Under the pieces are notes generated by a model. It ran no database searches. It was not told the DNA's origin and saw only the letters and a program-made list of their open reading frames with translations. From an uncultured Nitrospiraceae bacterium (GTDB taxonomy: Bacteria > Nitrospirota > Thermodesulfovibrionia > Thermodesulfovibrionales > Dissulfurispiraceae), in assembly GCA_903822005.1 (NCBI GenBank), contig CAIJNL010000002.1, forward strand, positions 248,001 through 312,000: a DNA stretch of 64,000 bases, in the 5' to 3' direction. A program made the position numbers and the translations under genes. Shown in pieces: positions 1-9,221 of the stretch (within the stretch, counting starts at the first letter, position 1; each line of letters opens with the position of its first letter).

Positions 1-1472
1 TCACTTTGCCGCAAAACTTTGCTTCCACCGATCACAAATGAATCACTGTTGTCGTAAAGTATCGGGGTTTTCATCCTTGTTGTCCTGATATATACCATGC
101 CGTGGTGGCGCGCAGCCCCCTCTACCAGCCTCTCGGCAGACACTGCATCCGATGGATAGAGCACCGCGCAGTCCTTGACTGTCCTGAACATGGCGATGTC
201 CTCAAGCCCCATCTGCGACGGTCCGTCCTCACCGATAGAGACTCCTGCATGAGAACCGCAAAACTTGATATTGGCTTTGGAATATTGGGCCATCCTTATC
301 TGGTCAAAAGCCCTCGTAAAAAAAGCCGCAAAGGTAGAGACAAAGGGTATCTTTCCTCTACGGGACAGGCCGAGCGCCGTGCCGACCATATTCTGCTCTG
401 TAATGTACATCTCGAAAAAATGGTCCGGATAAGCGTCCCTGAAAATCTCGGCATAGGTGGAATTGCTCACCTCGCCGTCAAGGACAACCATGTCAGGGAA
501 TTGCGGGAACAATCTCTTCAGCGCAAAACCGTATGCCTCACGCGTTGCAACTGGCTCGTCCTTGTCGTACGAAATCTCCAGGGCATCCATGGGACTCTTT
601 TTCTCCGGAACAAGGTTTTCGGGCAGCGGAATTTCTCCTCTTGCGCACATATCTACAGCGCCGAGTTCTCCAATGGCCTTCTGGAATTCGTCGCGGTTGA
701 GCGCTTTACCATGCCAGCCGTTTTTGTCTTCGATAAAAGAAACGCCTTTTCCCTTGATGGTTTTGGCGATGATCATAACAGGTTTATCTTTGACCTGCAT
801 GGCCTGCTCATAGGCCTTAAGGACTTCATCGAAACTGTGGCCGTCAATAACAATCGTCTCCCAACCGAATGCGGAAACTTTTTCCTGGTAGGCCACCAGA
901 TCATGCCCATGCATTGTCTCTCCCCTCTGGCCTAGACGGTTGACGTCAATGATGCCGATGAGATTGTAGAGCTTATAAAAAGCAGCAAGCTCCATAGCTT
1001 CCCATTGAGACCCTTCGGCCATCTCGCTGTCCCCGAGGAGCACATATGTCCTGTACGGAAGCTTGTCCAGATACTTTGCGTTCATGGCCTCGCCCACTCC
1101 TATGGAAAGACCCTGTCCCAGCGAGCCTGTGGCAGACTCGGTATACTGAAAAGACATGCCGGGGTGCCCCTCAAGCACACTGCCGAACTTCCTGTAGGTG
1201 GCAAGGTCCTGTTCGCCAAGCCGCCCGGCAGCGGCCCACAGGGCATAAAATAGGGGCGAAGCATGCCCCTTGGAGAAAATAAGCCGGTCATTGTTCGGAT
1301 GGTTCGGTTTGTCAAGATCGAACCTGAATGCCCCGCCGAATAGCAATCCTGTCATCAACTCAGTGGCCGAAAGACTCGAAGTCGGATGTCCGGAGCCGGC
1401 GCTCGTTGTCGAGAAAAGGATGTAATAACGAATGAGTCTGGCTATCTTCGTCAGTTTTTCAGTATCGCTCAT
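1..1472 (-). CDS. tkt: Transketolase, C-terminus cut by window edge
   Basis: Thiamine-diphosphate enzyme of the non-oxidative pentose phosphate pathway that moves two-carbon ketol units between sugar phosphates in the cytosol. The N-terminal 490 codons are present. They show the early SAGSGHPTSS stretch (catalytic-site His at about residue 29), the GDSEMAEG start of the thiamine-diphosphate/Mg motif near residue 147 ending in IIDVN, and the start of the second pyrimidine-binding domain with the catalytic Glu region (ITEQNMVG). The start is the ATG that opens MSDTEKLTK, with an AGGAGAT ribosome site just upstream. It is the short, single-chain transketolase type of about 620 residues, so roughly 130 residues lie outside the window. 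No operon partner is visible. Confidence 0.95.
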   Translation of the reverse strand, partial: MSDTEKLTKIARLIRYYILFSTTSAGSGHPTSSLSATELMTGLLFGGAFRFDLDKPNHPNNDRLIFSKGHASPLFYALWAAAGRLGEQDLATYRKFGSVLEGHPGMSFQYTESATGSLGQGLSIGVGEAMNAKYLDKLPYRTYVLLGDSEMAEGSQWEAMELAAFYKLYNLIGIIDVNRLGQRGETMHGHDLVAYQEKVSAFGWETIVIDGHSFDEVLKAYEQAMQVKDKPVMIIAKTIKGKGVSFIEDKNGWHGKALNRDEFQKAIGELGAVDMCARGEIPLPENLVPEKKSPMDALEISYDKDEPVATREAYGFALKRLFPQFPDMVVLDGEVSNSTYAEIFRDAYPDHFFEMYITEQNMVGTALGLSRRGKIPFVSTFAAFFTRAFDQIRMAQYSKANIKFCGSHAGVSIGEDGPSQMGLEDIAMFRTVKDCAVLYPSDAVSAERLVEGAARHHGMVYIRTTRMKTPILYDNSDSFVIGGSKVLRQS

Positions 1473-1561
1473 CTGTATCTCCTTTGCATGCAAGACGTTC
1501 TCTCTAATAATATACATAAAAAATAAGATATCGTGGAGAGTTGCCTCTCATGCCGTCAAAT

Positions 1562-1597
1562 AAAAAAAGGCCTGCCGGTATTCAGCAGACCCTTTAA
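1562..1597 (-). terminator. Rho-independent terminator of the TPR gene
   Basis: Read on the minus strand, a 9-bp stem with one bulged G (AAAGGGTCTG pairing with CAGGCCTTT) is followed directly by a T run. It lies about 20 bases past the stop of the TPR protein gene and before the transketolase gene, so it separates the two transcription units. Confidence 0.75.
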
Positions 1598-1618
1598 AAC
1601 ATAATACGTTTTCAGCGA

Positions 1619-2677
1619 TTAATTCTTTATACTCTTCTTGCCCTTTGCCCTCTTAAGATCGCTGACAGCAGTAGCATATTCAGGGTCGGCCTTTACGGCA
1701 TTCTCATAACTTCCTATGGCTTCATCCAGATATTCCATCTCGCCCGTACGGTCATACTTCTTTTCGAGCACATCACCAAGAAAACGGTGGGCCTGCCTGT
1801 CATTCGGGTTGATATCTATGGCTTTCCTGTAACATTCGATTCCCTTTTCGATGTTGCCCAGGCCGATATACGCGTCTCCCATGTATACCCATGCCTTGGC
1901 AAATTTGGGATCGAGCTCAACCGCCCTGCTGTAACCCGTGACAGCCTCCTGGTATTTGCCGGTGGAAAAGGACTTCTCAGCCTCACCGAAATATTTCATT
2001 GCCTCGGCATTTTCTGATCTCCATGCCGGCGCGGCTTTATTTGTGAGCAGGTTCAACGCGTCCTTTGCATAAGAGTTGTTCGGATTGATCCTGAGGACCT
2101 CACGGAACGGCTTGATGGACGACTGTGCGTCATCCTTAAGGATATATGCATAAGCTAGAGCAAGCTGCGCCTCTTCCGAATCCGGCTCCTTATCTACTGA
2201 AGACTTCAGCTCGGGCAGGGCCTTGTCAGCCTCTTTCCTGCTCAGGTACGCTTTGCCCCTTAGAAAAGAGGCTTTTGCGCTGCCTGGGCTCATGGACTCT
2301 ATGCCCCCGGCTATTTTCAGGACCCAGTCAATTTCGTTGTCCCTGAGCAGCATCCTTCCCAGAAAAAATTGGCTCGCTGGATTATAACCTTTGCGATCGG
2401 CCTTGATATATCTGGCATAATCGACAAGCTCCATATTCTTCCATGAACTGCCATAGTCCTTGCGCGTGTATGCATTCTGGGCATTGTCGTTAAGCTTGTT
2501 AAAAAAGAGATCACCTATGTCAGCCTTGTTTTTGGAAAGGATATCTCCCCACTGCGCTTTTTGCGCAGACATCAGCTGTGAGATCAGATCGTCCGTAATA
2601 GCGGCATGAGCCGTTGCCAACAAAATAACAGGCAAAATTATTGCGGCCACCAGGGTAAACACTATATTTTTTTGCAT
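1619..2677 (-). CDS. Exported TPR-repeat protein
   Basis: A 352-residue protein with an N-terminal signal peptide (MQKNIVF followed by a hydrophobic stretch ending ATAHAA). The mature part is mostly alpha-helical tetratricopeptide repeats. The clearest repeats lie in the second half, with signatures such as AWVYMGDAYIGLGNIEKGIE and NPNDRQAHRFLGDVLEKK around residues 230-310. TPR proteins are protein-interaction scaffolds; the partner is not identifiable here. It is a single-gene unit with AAAGGAGAAT upstream of the ATG and its own terminator. Export to the periplasm or outer membrane is inferred from the signal sequence; there is no lipobox cysteine. Confidence 0.8.
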   Translation of the reverse strand: MQKNIVFTLVAAIILPVILLATAHAAITDDLISQLMSAQKAQWGDILSKNKADIGDLFFNKLNDNAQNAYTRKDYGSSWKNMELVDYARYIKADRKGYNPASQFFLGRMLLRDNEIDWVLKIAGGIESMSPGSAKASFLRGKAYLSRKEADKALPELKSSVDKEPDSEEAQLALAYAYILKDDAQSSIKPFREVLRINPNNSYAKDALNLLTNKAAPAWRSENAEAMKYFGEAEKSFSTGKYQEAVTGYSRAVELDPKFAKAWVYMGDAYIGLGNIEKGIECYRKAIDINPNDRQAHRFLGDVLEKKYDRTGEMEYLDEAIGSYENAVKADPEYATAVSDLKRAKGKKSIKN

Positions 2678-2834
2678 TTATTCTCCTTTCCTGCATAGCT
2701 CCATTTTATTATCCCCGCAGTTTCGCACGGAGAGATATGCATAGGATATCATGAGATGGATATATTGGCAAGGCGTCGGCGAAGAATCGATTAAATAATC
2801 CAAAACAGCCCTGGTCGTAAAAAAAATACCCCGA

Positions 2835-2874
2835 AAAAAAAGACGCCGCCGTCATCCTTATTGACGGGACGTCC
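2835..2874 (-). terminator. Strong intrinsic terminator after the 43-residue ORF
   Basis: On the minus strand, GACGTC pairs with GGCGTC (one G-T pair) and, after one bulged C, CCGTCA pairs with TGACGG around a 7-base loop. Eight T residues follow. This marks the end of a short transcript that starts above the 43-residue membrane peptide gene. Confidence 0.75.
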
Positions 2875-2966
2875 TTCTATGCCGGTCTTCAGTTCAGCCG
2901 TATCTCCCGTACGGCTGAAAAGCGCAAAGCATGTTCCTGCGCCATTTACATACGCACAGCGAAAAG

Positions 2967-3098
2967 CTATCTTGTCAGCAGCGATGTTATTGTTGCCATG
3001 CAGACAAGAGAAACCAGCGCGATACCGAACATGGGAATAACATAATACCTGATCTCCCTGGCCATAATGTCCTGTCCCCTCAGAATTCTTGATAACAT
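2967..3098 (-). CDS. Small membrane peptide, 43 residues
   Basis: Not a recognised family. The ORF starts MLSRILRGQD, has a basic middle (MAREIRYY) and one hydrophobic span of about 20 residues (VIPMFGIALVSLVCMATITS), and ends LLTR. The start is supported by a very strong purine-rich ribosome site (GGAGAGGAGAGAA) immediately before the ATG. A strong intrinsic terminator follows about 90 bases after the stop, so the peptide seems to be the only product of a short dedicated transcript. A single-span small inner-membrane protein is the simplest reading; a role cannot be assigned. A longer ORF in another frame over the same DNA runs into the terminator and lacks such a ribosome site. Confidence 0.55.
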   Translation of the reverse strand: MLSRILRGQDIMAREIRYYVIPMFGIALVSLVCMATITSLLTR

Positions 3099-3277
3099 TT
3101 CTCTCTCCTCTCCGCATTTGCGGCCGGGTTAATTACTATCTGAGAGAATATTACCACCTAATCAGTAAAGAGAATGTGACAACGATCACGGGAAGGAGAA
3201 ATACATTCGGCTTATACGGTTGTAACTATGCCTTGCAGGACCAGACATTTACCGCCCTGATCCCGTAAAAGCTGTAT

Positions 3278-3487
3278 TTATTTTCCCTGTTTTCTATAAT
3301 CAGCGATCAGGGCCTTCATCTCCGGAGAATTGGCCTTAACGGTTCCTATCCTGTTTTCCTGACTGCAGCTCCCCTGAAATATATCGTAATCTCCGTGCTG
3401 ATTGGCCACAAAGAATTTGCCATCGCTTTCATAGCAGGTAACAAGCATCTTGTTGTATAACGATCTTACATGAGTCATCTTTATCAT
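3278..3487 (-). CDS. Hypothetical protein downstream of yajQ
   Basis: A 69-residue soluble protein of unknown function, beginning MIKMTHVRSL and ending IADYRKQGK. It has two cysteines (TCYESD, GSCSQE) and no membrane segment. It starts 21 bases after the yajQ stop on the same strand, so co-transcription is likely. The ribosome site is weak (AGGGAAACGG sits far upstream), and a start at the second Met four codons in is possible. I do not recognise the family. Codon use looks like that of its neighbours, which supports it being real. Confidence 0.5.
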   Translation of the reverse strand: MIKMTHVRSLYNKMLVTCYESDGKFFVANQHGDYDIFQGSCSQENRIGTVKANSPEMKALIADYRKQGK

Positions 3488-3508
3488 TGAATATCCAGCC
3501 GTTTCCCT

Positions 3509-4006
3509 TTATCTGAAGTTGCTGAACTGGAGATGAATGCCCAGGTCCTTTTCCTTGAAAAGAGTTATAAGGGTCTGAAGATCGTCTATTTTCTTGGCCC
3601 TCAACCGCACCTGGTCTTTCTGTATCTCAACTCCGACCTTGAGTTTGGTATCCTTGACAATCCTGACAATCTCCTTGGCCTTGTCCTGCGGTATGCCCTG
3701 CTGGAGGGTGATCACCTGCCTGACAGTGCCGCCTGAAGCCTGCTCTATGCTGCCATACGTTAGCGCCTTCAGCGCCACGCCTCTTTTCACAAGCTTGGAC
3801 TGGAGTATGTCAATAACGCTTTTAAGCTTAAAATCGTCATCTGATGCGACCGTGATTATGTGTTTGGCCTTGTCGAGCTCAATCGAACTCTTGCTGCCCT
3901 TGAAATCAAAACGCTGCCCTATTTCCTTGGTGGCCTGGGTTACGGCGTTTAAAACCTCCTGCATGTCAAGCTCGCAGGTGATGTCAAAAGTATGATCGTC
4001 AGCCAT
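3509..4006 (-). CDS. yajQ: YajQ-family nucleotide-binding protein
   Basis: A 165-residue member of the DUF520/YajQ family: small cytosolic proteins with two ferredoxin-like folds. Members in Xanthomonas and Pseudomonas bind cyclic di-GMP and act with transcription factors. Family hallmarks are visible: TFDITCELDMQEVLNAV at the start, RFDFKGSKSSIEL in the middle, and VRLRAKKIDDLQTLI followed by LQFSNFR at the end. GGGAGG lies at good distance before the ATG. The window also encodes an HD-GYP protein (21927), so cyclic di-GMP signalling is plausible in this organism. Binding by this particular protein is inferred from the family. Confidence 0.93.
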   Translation of the reverse strand: MADDHTFDITCELDMQEVLNAVTQATKEIGQRFDFKGSKSSIELDKAKHIITVASDDDFKLKSVIDILQSKLVKRGVALKALTYGSIEQASGGTVRQVITLQQGIPQDKAKEIVRIVKDTKLKVGVEIQKDQVRLRAKKIDDLQTLITLFKEKDLGIHLQFSNFR

Positions 4007-4260
4007 CGAAACCTCCCGTCGTCTATATAATAGATCCTTAAGTTTAAGCAGACCGTATAACTGCTCTCACAAGTTCCTGCAGTCTGCTTCTAATAGTCAA
4101 TTACTTAACGTAATTATATCATAAAAAGGAAAAGATGCCCCCCAAAGCAATGGCCTGAAAACGCAGCAGCTCATTGACGTTCTCTCTCTTCGCAGTTATC
4201 CCTGCATTATGGTAATATTATGCATAACTACGGCAGATATGCTTATGGGAGCATGTAACA

Positions 4261-6537
4261 ATGGATCATCATATTGATTTTGTCGAGCACGGTTATTGTC
4301 TGTTGTGGGAGCCGGAACTGGTATTGACGCATGTGCTGTCTGACATCCTTACCGGGCTGGCTTATTATTCGATCGCCTTTGCACTCTTCTACTTTGCTTA
4401 CAAGAGACGCGACCTGCCTTTCCTGAAGATATTTTATTTATTCGGCATCTTCATACTTGCCTGCGGCACCACCCACCTGTTTGGCGCATTTACCATATAT
4501 GTACCAGCATACTGGGAAGAGGGAATCGTCAAGGCATTTACGGCAATCGTTTCGGTCATTTCAGCAATCCTGTTTATACCGTTAATACCAAAGGCCATTG
4601 CGATGCCGAGTCTGACCCGGGCGCTGGAAGAGACCCGTGAATCAGAACAGAAATTCAGGACCCTCTTTGATAACAACACAGACGGTCTTATTATGGCGGA
4701 CATCGAAAGCAGGCAGTTCATGCTTGTCAACCGTACTATCTGCGCAATGCTGGGATACAGCGAGGATGAGCTGAAAAAACTCACTGTCGCGGACATCCAT
4801 CCTGATTATGCTGTTCCGCAAATTCTGAAGGATTTTGAAAAGCAGGCAAGAAAAGAGATAACAAGTGTTGAAGTCCCTGTGAAAAGAAAAGATGGGTCTG
4901 TCTTTTTTGCCGAGATTAGCGCATCGTTTTTCACTTCAGGCGGCAGGGAATATCTTTTAGGGGCCTTCAGGGACATCACCTTGAGGAAGCAGATCGAAGA
5001 TGCCCTCAGGGAAAGCGAAGCCAATTACCGGTCGCTGGTCAACAATGTGAACATCGGGGTCTTTAGAACCAGCACCGTCCAGGATAGTTTTCTCCAGGCA
5101 AACCCGGCCATGGTAAAAATATTCGGCTATGATTCAATAGAGGAGTTCAAAAGGGTCAACGTGACTGCCTTGTACCTGGACTCTGAATACAGAAAATTCG
5201 TTATTGCCGAAGTGAAACGAAAAGGTTTTGTAAAGGACGTAGAAGTGTCCCTGCAGAGAAAAGACGGGACGCCCATTTGGTGTTCCATAACGGCAACAGC
5301 TCAATTTGACGAGACTGGTGAGTTTAAATGGATAGATGGTGTTCTTGAAGATATAACCGGATGGAAAAAGGCCGAGGAAGAGAAAAAGCACCTTGAGACA
5401 CAACTTTTAAATTCGCAAAAGATGGAAGCCTTGGGTCAATTGGCGGGAGGTGTTGCTCATGATTTCAATAATGTGCTCAGCGCCATAATGGGGTATGCAA
5501 CTCTGAGCCAGATGACGCTGAAGGATAAAGACCCTGCCATGGAATATCTAAATGAAATTCTCGTTTCTACAAACAGGGCCTCTGACCTTACGCGAAGCCT
5601 TCTCGCGTTCAGCAGAAAACAGGCCATTAATGTAAAACCGATCAACCTTAATGATACTATTCGCGTCGCAGGGAAACTGCTCGGACAGCTTTTGGGAGAA
5701 GACATACTGCTTACCATGGCGCTTTCCGAACAGGATATTGTAATTATGGCCGACACCGGACAGATTGAACAGGTGGTGATAAACCTGGCAACGAACGCAC
5801 GGGATGCGATGCCTGGAGGAGGGACCCTTACCCTAAGTACACAGCAAATCGAAATGGATGCCGAATTCATAAGACTCCATGGTTATGGAGAAGAAGGTAA
5901 ATATGCCCTCATTTCAATAGAGGATTCAGGGACAGGTATCGACGAACAGACAAGAGAGAAAATATTCGAGCCTTTTTTTACGACCAAGGATGTGGGCAAG
6001 GGGACCGGCCTCGGGCTTTCAATCGTCTATGGGATCATAAAACAGCACCACGGCTATGTCGATGTGTATAGTGAAGTCGGAAAAGGCACTAATTTCAGGA
6101 TATATCTTCCCTCAAGAGACTTAAAGACAGCTGATTTACCTGCACCTGAATATATTCCGTTGCAGGGCGGCACTGAAACAGTGCTCATGGTGGAGGATGA
6201 AAAGGCATTGAGAAAAGCCTCCCGAACTCTGCTTGAGAAGTACGGGTACACGGTCATCGAAGCGGAAGACGGGATCGATGCGGTAAACAAGTTCAGGGAA
6301 CATAAGGACGCTATAGCCCTGGTACTTATGGATGTAATAATGCCCAGAAAAAACGGCAAGGAAGCATACCAGGAAATTCTTGCCATTAAGCCCGATGCCC
6401 GCGCGATATTCCTGAGCGGATACATGAGTGATGAAATAACGGATAAAATAGTTGCTGAAGGCTGGGAATTATTATCAAAACCTGTTTCTCCGAAAGACCT
6501 GTTTGTTAAAATCAGGGCAATGCTTGATAAAGAGTAA
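4261..6537 (+). CDS. Hybrid histidine kinase with ethylene-receptor-like sensor domain
   Basis: A 758-residue membrane sensor. Residues 1-115 form three membrane spans that match the ethylene-binding domain of plant ETR1 and cyanobacterial Etr1: [12 protein letters not shown], then [13 protein letters not shown]. The copper ligands C65 and H69 of ETR1 correspond to C68 and H72, and the essential D25 and Y32 to D28 and Y35, all at the same offset of three. Two PAS domains follow (about 128-245 and 250-370). The kinase core has phospho-acceptor His near residue 400 (GGVAHDFNN), an N box near 507 and G box DSGTGI near 558. A C-terminal receiver (from about 640) has Asp near 690 in LVLMDVIMP and Lys in LLSKPVSP. 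It stands alone, without an adjacent output gene. Architecture is certain; the ligand is inferred. Confidence 0.9.
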   Translation: MDHHIDFVEHGYCLLWEPELVLTHVLSDILTGLAYYSIAFALFYFAYKRRDLPFLKIFYLFGIFILACGTTHLFGAFTIYVPAYWEEGIVKAFTAIVSVISAILFIPLIPKAIAMPSLTRALEETRESEQKFRTLFDNNTDGLIMADIESRQFMLVNRTICAMLGYSEDELKKLTVADIHPDYAVPQILKDFEKQARKEITSVEVPVKRKDGSVFFAEISASFFTSGGREYLLGAFRDITLRKQIEDALRESEANYRSLVNNVNIGVFRTSTVQDSFLQANPAMVKIFGYDSIEEFKRVNVTALYLDSEYRKFVIAEVKRKGFVKDVEVSLQRKDGTPIWCSITATAQFDETGEFKWIDGVLEDITGWKKAEEEKKHLETQLLNSQKMEALGQLAGGVAHDFNNVLSAIMGYATLSQMTLKDKDPAMEYLNEILVSTNRASDLTRSLLAFSRKQAINVKPINLNDTIRVAGKLLGQLLGEDILLTMALSEQDIVIMADTGQIEQVVINLATNARDAMPGGGTLTLSTQQIEMDAEFIRLHGYGEEGKYALISIEDSGTGIDEQTREKIFEPFFTTKDVGKGTGLGLSIVYGIIKQHHGYVDVYSEVGKGTNFRIYLPSRDLKTADLPAPEYIPLQGGTETVLMVEDEKALRKASRTLLEKYGYTVIEAEDGIDAVNKFREHKDAIALVLMDVIMPRKNGKEAYQEILAIKPDARAIFLSGYMSDEITDKIVAEGWELLSKPVSPKDLFVKIRAMLDKE

Positions 6538-6629
6538 GACAATAAAGATAATCCCTTATACCATCCTTGACTTTGAAAGTGCCTACATGTAGAATTTGCT
6601 GACAGCGAACTTAATATAAGGAGGACGTA

Positions 6630-7088
6630 ATGAAAGGACAGATTCTGGAATATACTGTGCAGACGAATACAGGTGCAATCTCGGGTTCTGACGGTGCCAG
6701 ATATTATTTCAGCGGCGCGGACTGGAAAGGCACCTGTGCGCCGGCTCGCGGCATTACGGTTGATTTCGAGGTAGATGGCAATCAGGCGCGCGCCATATAT
6801 ACCTCTGTCGGCAGCGCCTCCTCGTCGTCAAAAAACAAGACGGCAGCCGGGCTCCTGGCCATCTTCCTTGGCGGCATTGGAATCCATAAATTTTACCTCG
6901 GTTACACAGGCACCGGCCTTATCTTTCTGCTTGTCAACACTGTAGGTTTTCTGGTCACATGGATATTGCTGTTTATGCCCAACATAGTCCTTGGTATCAT
7001 AGCCTTTGTGGAAGGCATTATATACCTGACCAAAACGGACGAAGAGTTTGAGCAGACCTATGTCGTAAACAGAAGGTCGTGGTTCTGA
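6630..7088 (+). CDS. TM2-domain membrane protein
   Basis: A 152-residue protein. The first ~65 residues form a small soluble domain (GQILEYTVQTNTGAISGSDG, then YYFSGADWKG) that resembles a cold-shock-like beta barrel. Residues ~72-140 form a TM2 domain: KTAAGLLAIFLGGIGIHKFYLG, a turn, and a second hydrophobic stretch. TM2 proteins are two-span membrane proteins of mostly unknown function. Start chosen from the TAAGGAGGACGTA ribosome site. It is monocistronic and is followed by copy A of the dispersed foldback repeat. The domain calls are from pattern; the role is unknown. Confidence 0.8.
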   Translation: MKGQILEYTVQTNTGAISGSDGARYYFSGADWKGTCAPARGITVDFEVDGNQARAIYTSVGSASSSSKNKTAAGLLAIFLGGIGIHKFYLGYTGTGLIFLLVNTVGFLVTWILLFMPNIVLGIIAFVEGIIYLTKTDEEFEQTYVVNRRSWF

Positions 7089-7155
7089 AAGTTACTGGCA
7101 AGAACTTTATTTGAGGGCTGGCGGCATAAAAACACCGACTTGTTGGTCATGATGT

Positions 7156-7302
7156 GACGGCAAGGGCAACCGCCTCTTGTCTCGCTGAATAATACCACTT
7201 TGATCTTATGACCGCATTACCTTAAATACGCAGATTACTATCTGCCGTTTAGAATCGCAAGGAAGGTCACACCGAGACATCGAGTCGGTCTCCCTTGCCG
7301 TC
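7156..7302 (-). repeat. Dispersed foldback element, copy A
   Basis: A 147-bp element bounded by a perfect 11-bp inverted repeat, GACGGCAAGGG and CCCTTGCCGTC. Read on the minus strand it contains the conserved blocks CGACTCGATGTCTCGGTGT and TTATTCAGCGAGACAAGAGG, whose TGTCTCG and CGAGACA cores are complementary and form a second inner stem. It fills most of the space between the TM2 gene and argS. Copies B (10193) and C (32598) lie in the opposite orientation. Confidence 0.8.
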
Positions 7303-7379
7303 CTGCAGTTTGAGCTGATTTCCAAATACGGCTGCTTTCTGTTGACAATGTCCCGGACTATTCCCTAAACTTAACGGTT

Positions 7380-9029
7380 ATGGAAAGAACACTTCGTGAA
7401 ATACTCGCGCAGGCAGGGGAAAAACTGCTTGCCTCAGGCCTCGGCCCGATAGAGATCGAAATACCCAAAGAAGAAGGTTTTGGAGACCTCTCCACTCCAG
7501 TTGCCATGGGGCTTGCAAAGGCCCTGAAAAAGCCTCCACGCAAGATTGCGGAGGAATTCGTAAAACTTATTGACAATAAAAATATATTCAGCAAGGTAGA
7601 AATTGCGGGGCCAGGTTTTATCAATTTTACCTTTACCCGCGACTTTCTGAGTGATGAACTCAAAAGACTGATCACGGAACGCGACCTGTTCCTTACCGAA
7701 AATGTGGGCAAAGGCAGGCGGGTGCAGATTGAATTCGTCAGCGCAAATCCTACCGGCCCCCTGCATCTCGGCCATGGCCGCGGCGCAGCTGTGGGGGCGG
7801 CGCTTGCCAACCTGCTTAAAGAGACCGGGTTTAATATCGAAAAAGAGTTTTATGTAAACGACGCCGGCAGACAGGTGCGCCTGCTCGGCCTGTCTGTATT
7901 CGCAAAATATATGGCATCGTGCGGCATCGACTATCCGTTTCCGGAGGACGGTTATCACGGTGACTATGTGGACGGCCTCGCAGCCGAGTTCAAAGAAGTC
8001 CATGGCGATTCGTTTGCGGATAAACAGTTTGATGAAGCTTCAGAAAACTTTATCGATTTCGCTTACAAGAAAATGCTCGCCCTCATCAAGAAAGACCTTG
8101 AGGATTTCGGGGTCATATTCGACACCTGGCAGAGCGAACGTGATCTCTACAGCAACGGCGATGTAGTACAAGCTATTGATGATCTGCGCGTGCGGGGATA
8201 TATCTTTGAGCACGAAGGGGCAACCTGGTTCAGGTCAACCGAATTCGGGGACGACAAGGACAGGGTCATCATCAAAAAAGATGGCGAATACACCTATTTT
8301 GCGCCGGACATCGCGTACCACCGCAACAAAATACTGCGCGGCTTTGAAGAACTGGTAGATATCTGGGGCGCGGACCATCACGGCTATATACCGAGGATGC
8401 AGGCGGTAATACAGGCGCTCGGCCTGCCCCCGGAGAGCTTGAGGGTGCTTCTCGTCCAACTGGTCAACCTGCTGAAAGGCGGGCAGCCAGTCCAGATGTC
8501 AAAACGCGCCGGAGAATTTATCACACTCAGGGAAGTCATGGATGACATCGGTCCGGACACCACCAAATTCCTGTTTTTGACCAGGAGATCGGACAGCCAC
8601 CTTGATGTGGACATCGAAGTGGCAAAAGCACAGTCGAGCGAAAATCCGGTCTTTTACGTCCAATATGCCCACGCAAGGATAAACAGTATCTTTGAAAAGG
8701 CGACAGAAACAGACGGCTATGTTGCAGGGAGTCAGAAATCAGGAGATTTTGACGGCGCACTCTATAATGATGAAGAAATGCGGTTAGTTAAAAAATTACT
8801 TCTATATCCGATGGTGCTCAGGGGTGCCGCTCTGACCCATGAGCCTCACAGGATCACCTTTTACATGCAGGAGCTTGCAGGACTTTTCCATCCATATTAT
8901 CACAAATACAAAGTCATTACCGGGGATGTGCAGCTTACAAAGGCCCGCCTTGCCCTTTGCGAGGCCATAAAGATTGTGCTACATCACGGACTCAAAGTTC
9001 TCGGCGTCAATGCCCCGGACAAGATGTAA
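7380..9029 (+). CDS. argS: Arginyl-tRNA synthetase
   Basis: Class I aminoacyl-tRNA synthetase that charges tRNA-Arg in the cytosol. The 549-residue length is typical. The N-terminal additional domain runs to about residue 110. The HIGH signature appears as HLGHGRGAAVG near residue 128, preceded by VSANPTGPL. The KMSKS-like loop is degenerate (VQMSKRAGEF near 375), as is usual for ArgRS. The C-terminal anticodon-binding helical domain ends in HHGLKVLGVNAPDKM. The ATG has no clear ribosome site, but the protein starts at the conserved N-terminal domain, so the start is plausible. It appears to be a single-gene unit. Confidence 0.97.
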   Translation: MERTLREILAQAGEKLLASGLGPIEIEIPKEEGFGDLSTPVAMGLAKALKKPPRKIAEEFVKLIDNKNIFSKVEIAGPGFINFTFTRDFLSDELKRLITERDLFLTENVGKGRRVQIEFVSANPTGPLHLGHGRGAAVGAALANLLKETGFNIEKEFYVNDAGRQVRLLGLSVFAKYMASCGIDYPFPEDGYHGDYVDGLAAEFKEVHGDSFADKQFDEASENFIDFAYKKMLALIKKDLEDFGVIFDTWQSERDLYSNGDVVQAIDDLRVRGYIFEHEGATWFRSTEFGDDKDRVIIKKDGEYTYFAPDIAYHRNKILRGFEELVDIWGADHHGYIPRMQAVIQALGLPPESLRVLLVQLVNLLKGGQPVQMSKRAGEFITLREVMDDIGPDTTKFLFLTRRSDSHLDVDIEVAKAQSSENPVFYVQYAHARINSIFEKATETDGYVAGSQKSGDFDGALYNDEEMRLVKKLLLYPMVLRGAALTHEPHRITFYMQELAGLFHPYYHKYKVITGDVQLTKARLALCEAIKIVLHHGLKVLGVNAPDKM

Positions 9030-9221
9030 CCTTACATAAACCTGTTTGCAACCCGCCCAATTTCTGCGATCGGTTTTGACCCTGCAAATAAAAATTTCGT
9101 GTCCTTCCATGTCGATTAATTGACAGGAAATGTCCTGGGATAGTAGACTTTTTCAGTCGCCGCTGCTGTCAACGGCGCAATTTATACAGCCAATCAGTCT
9201 AATTTTACATACTCGGGAGGA

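Noticed and set aside
2791-3117. Minus-strand 108-codon frame over the small membrane peptide gene
   Set aside because: It reads through the intrinsic terminator and lacks the ribosome site that the overlapping 43-codon frame has.
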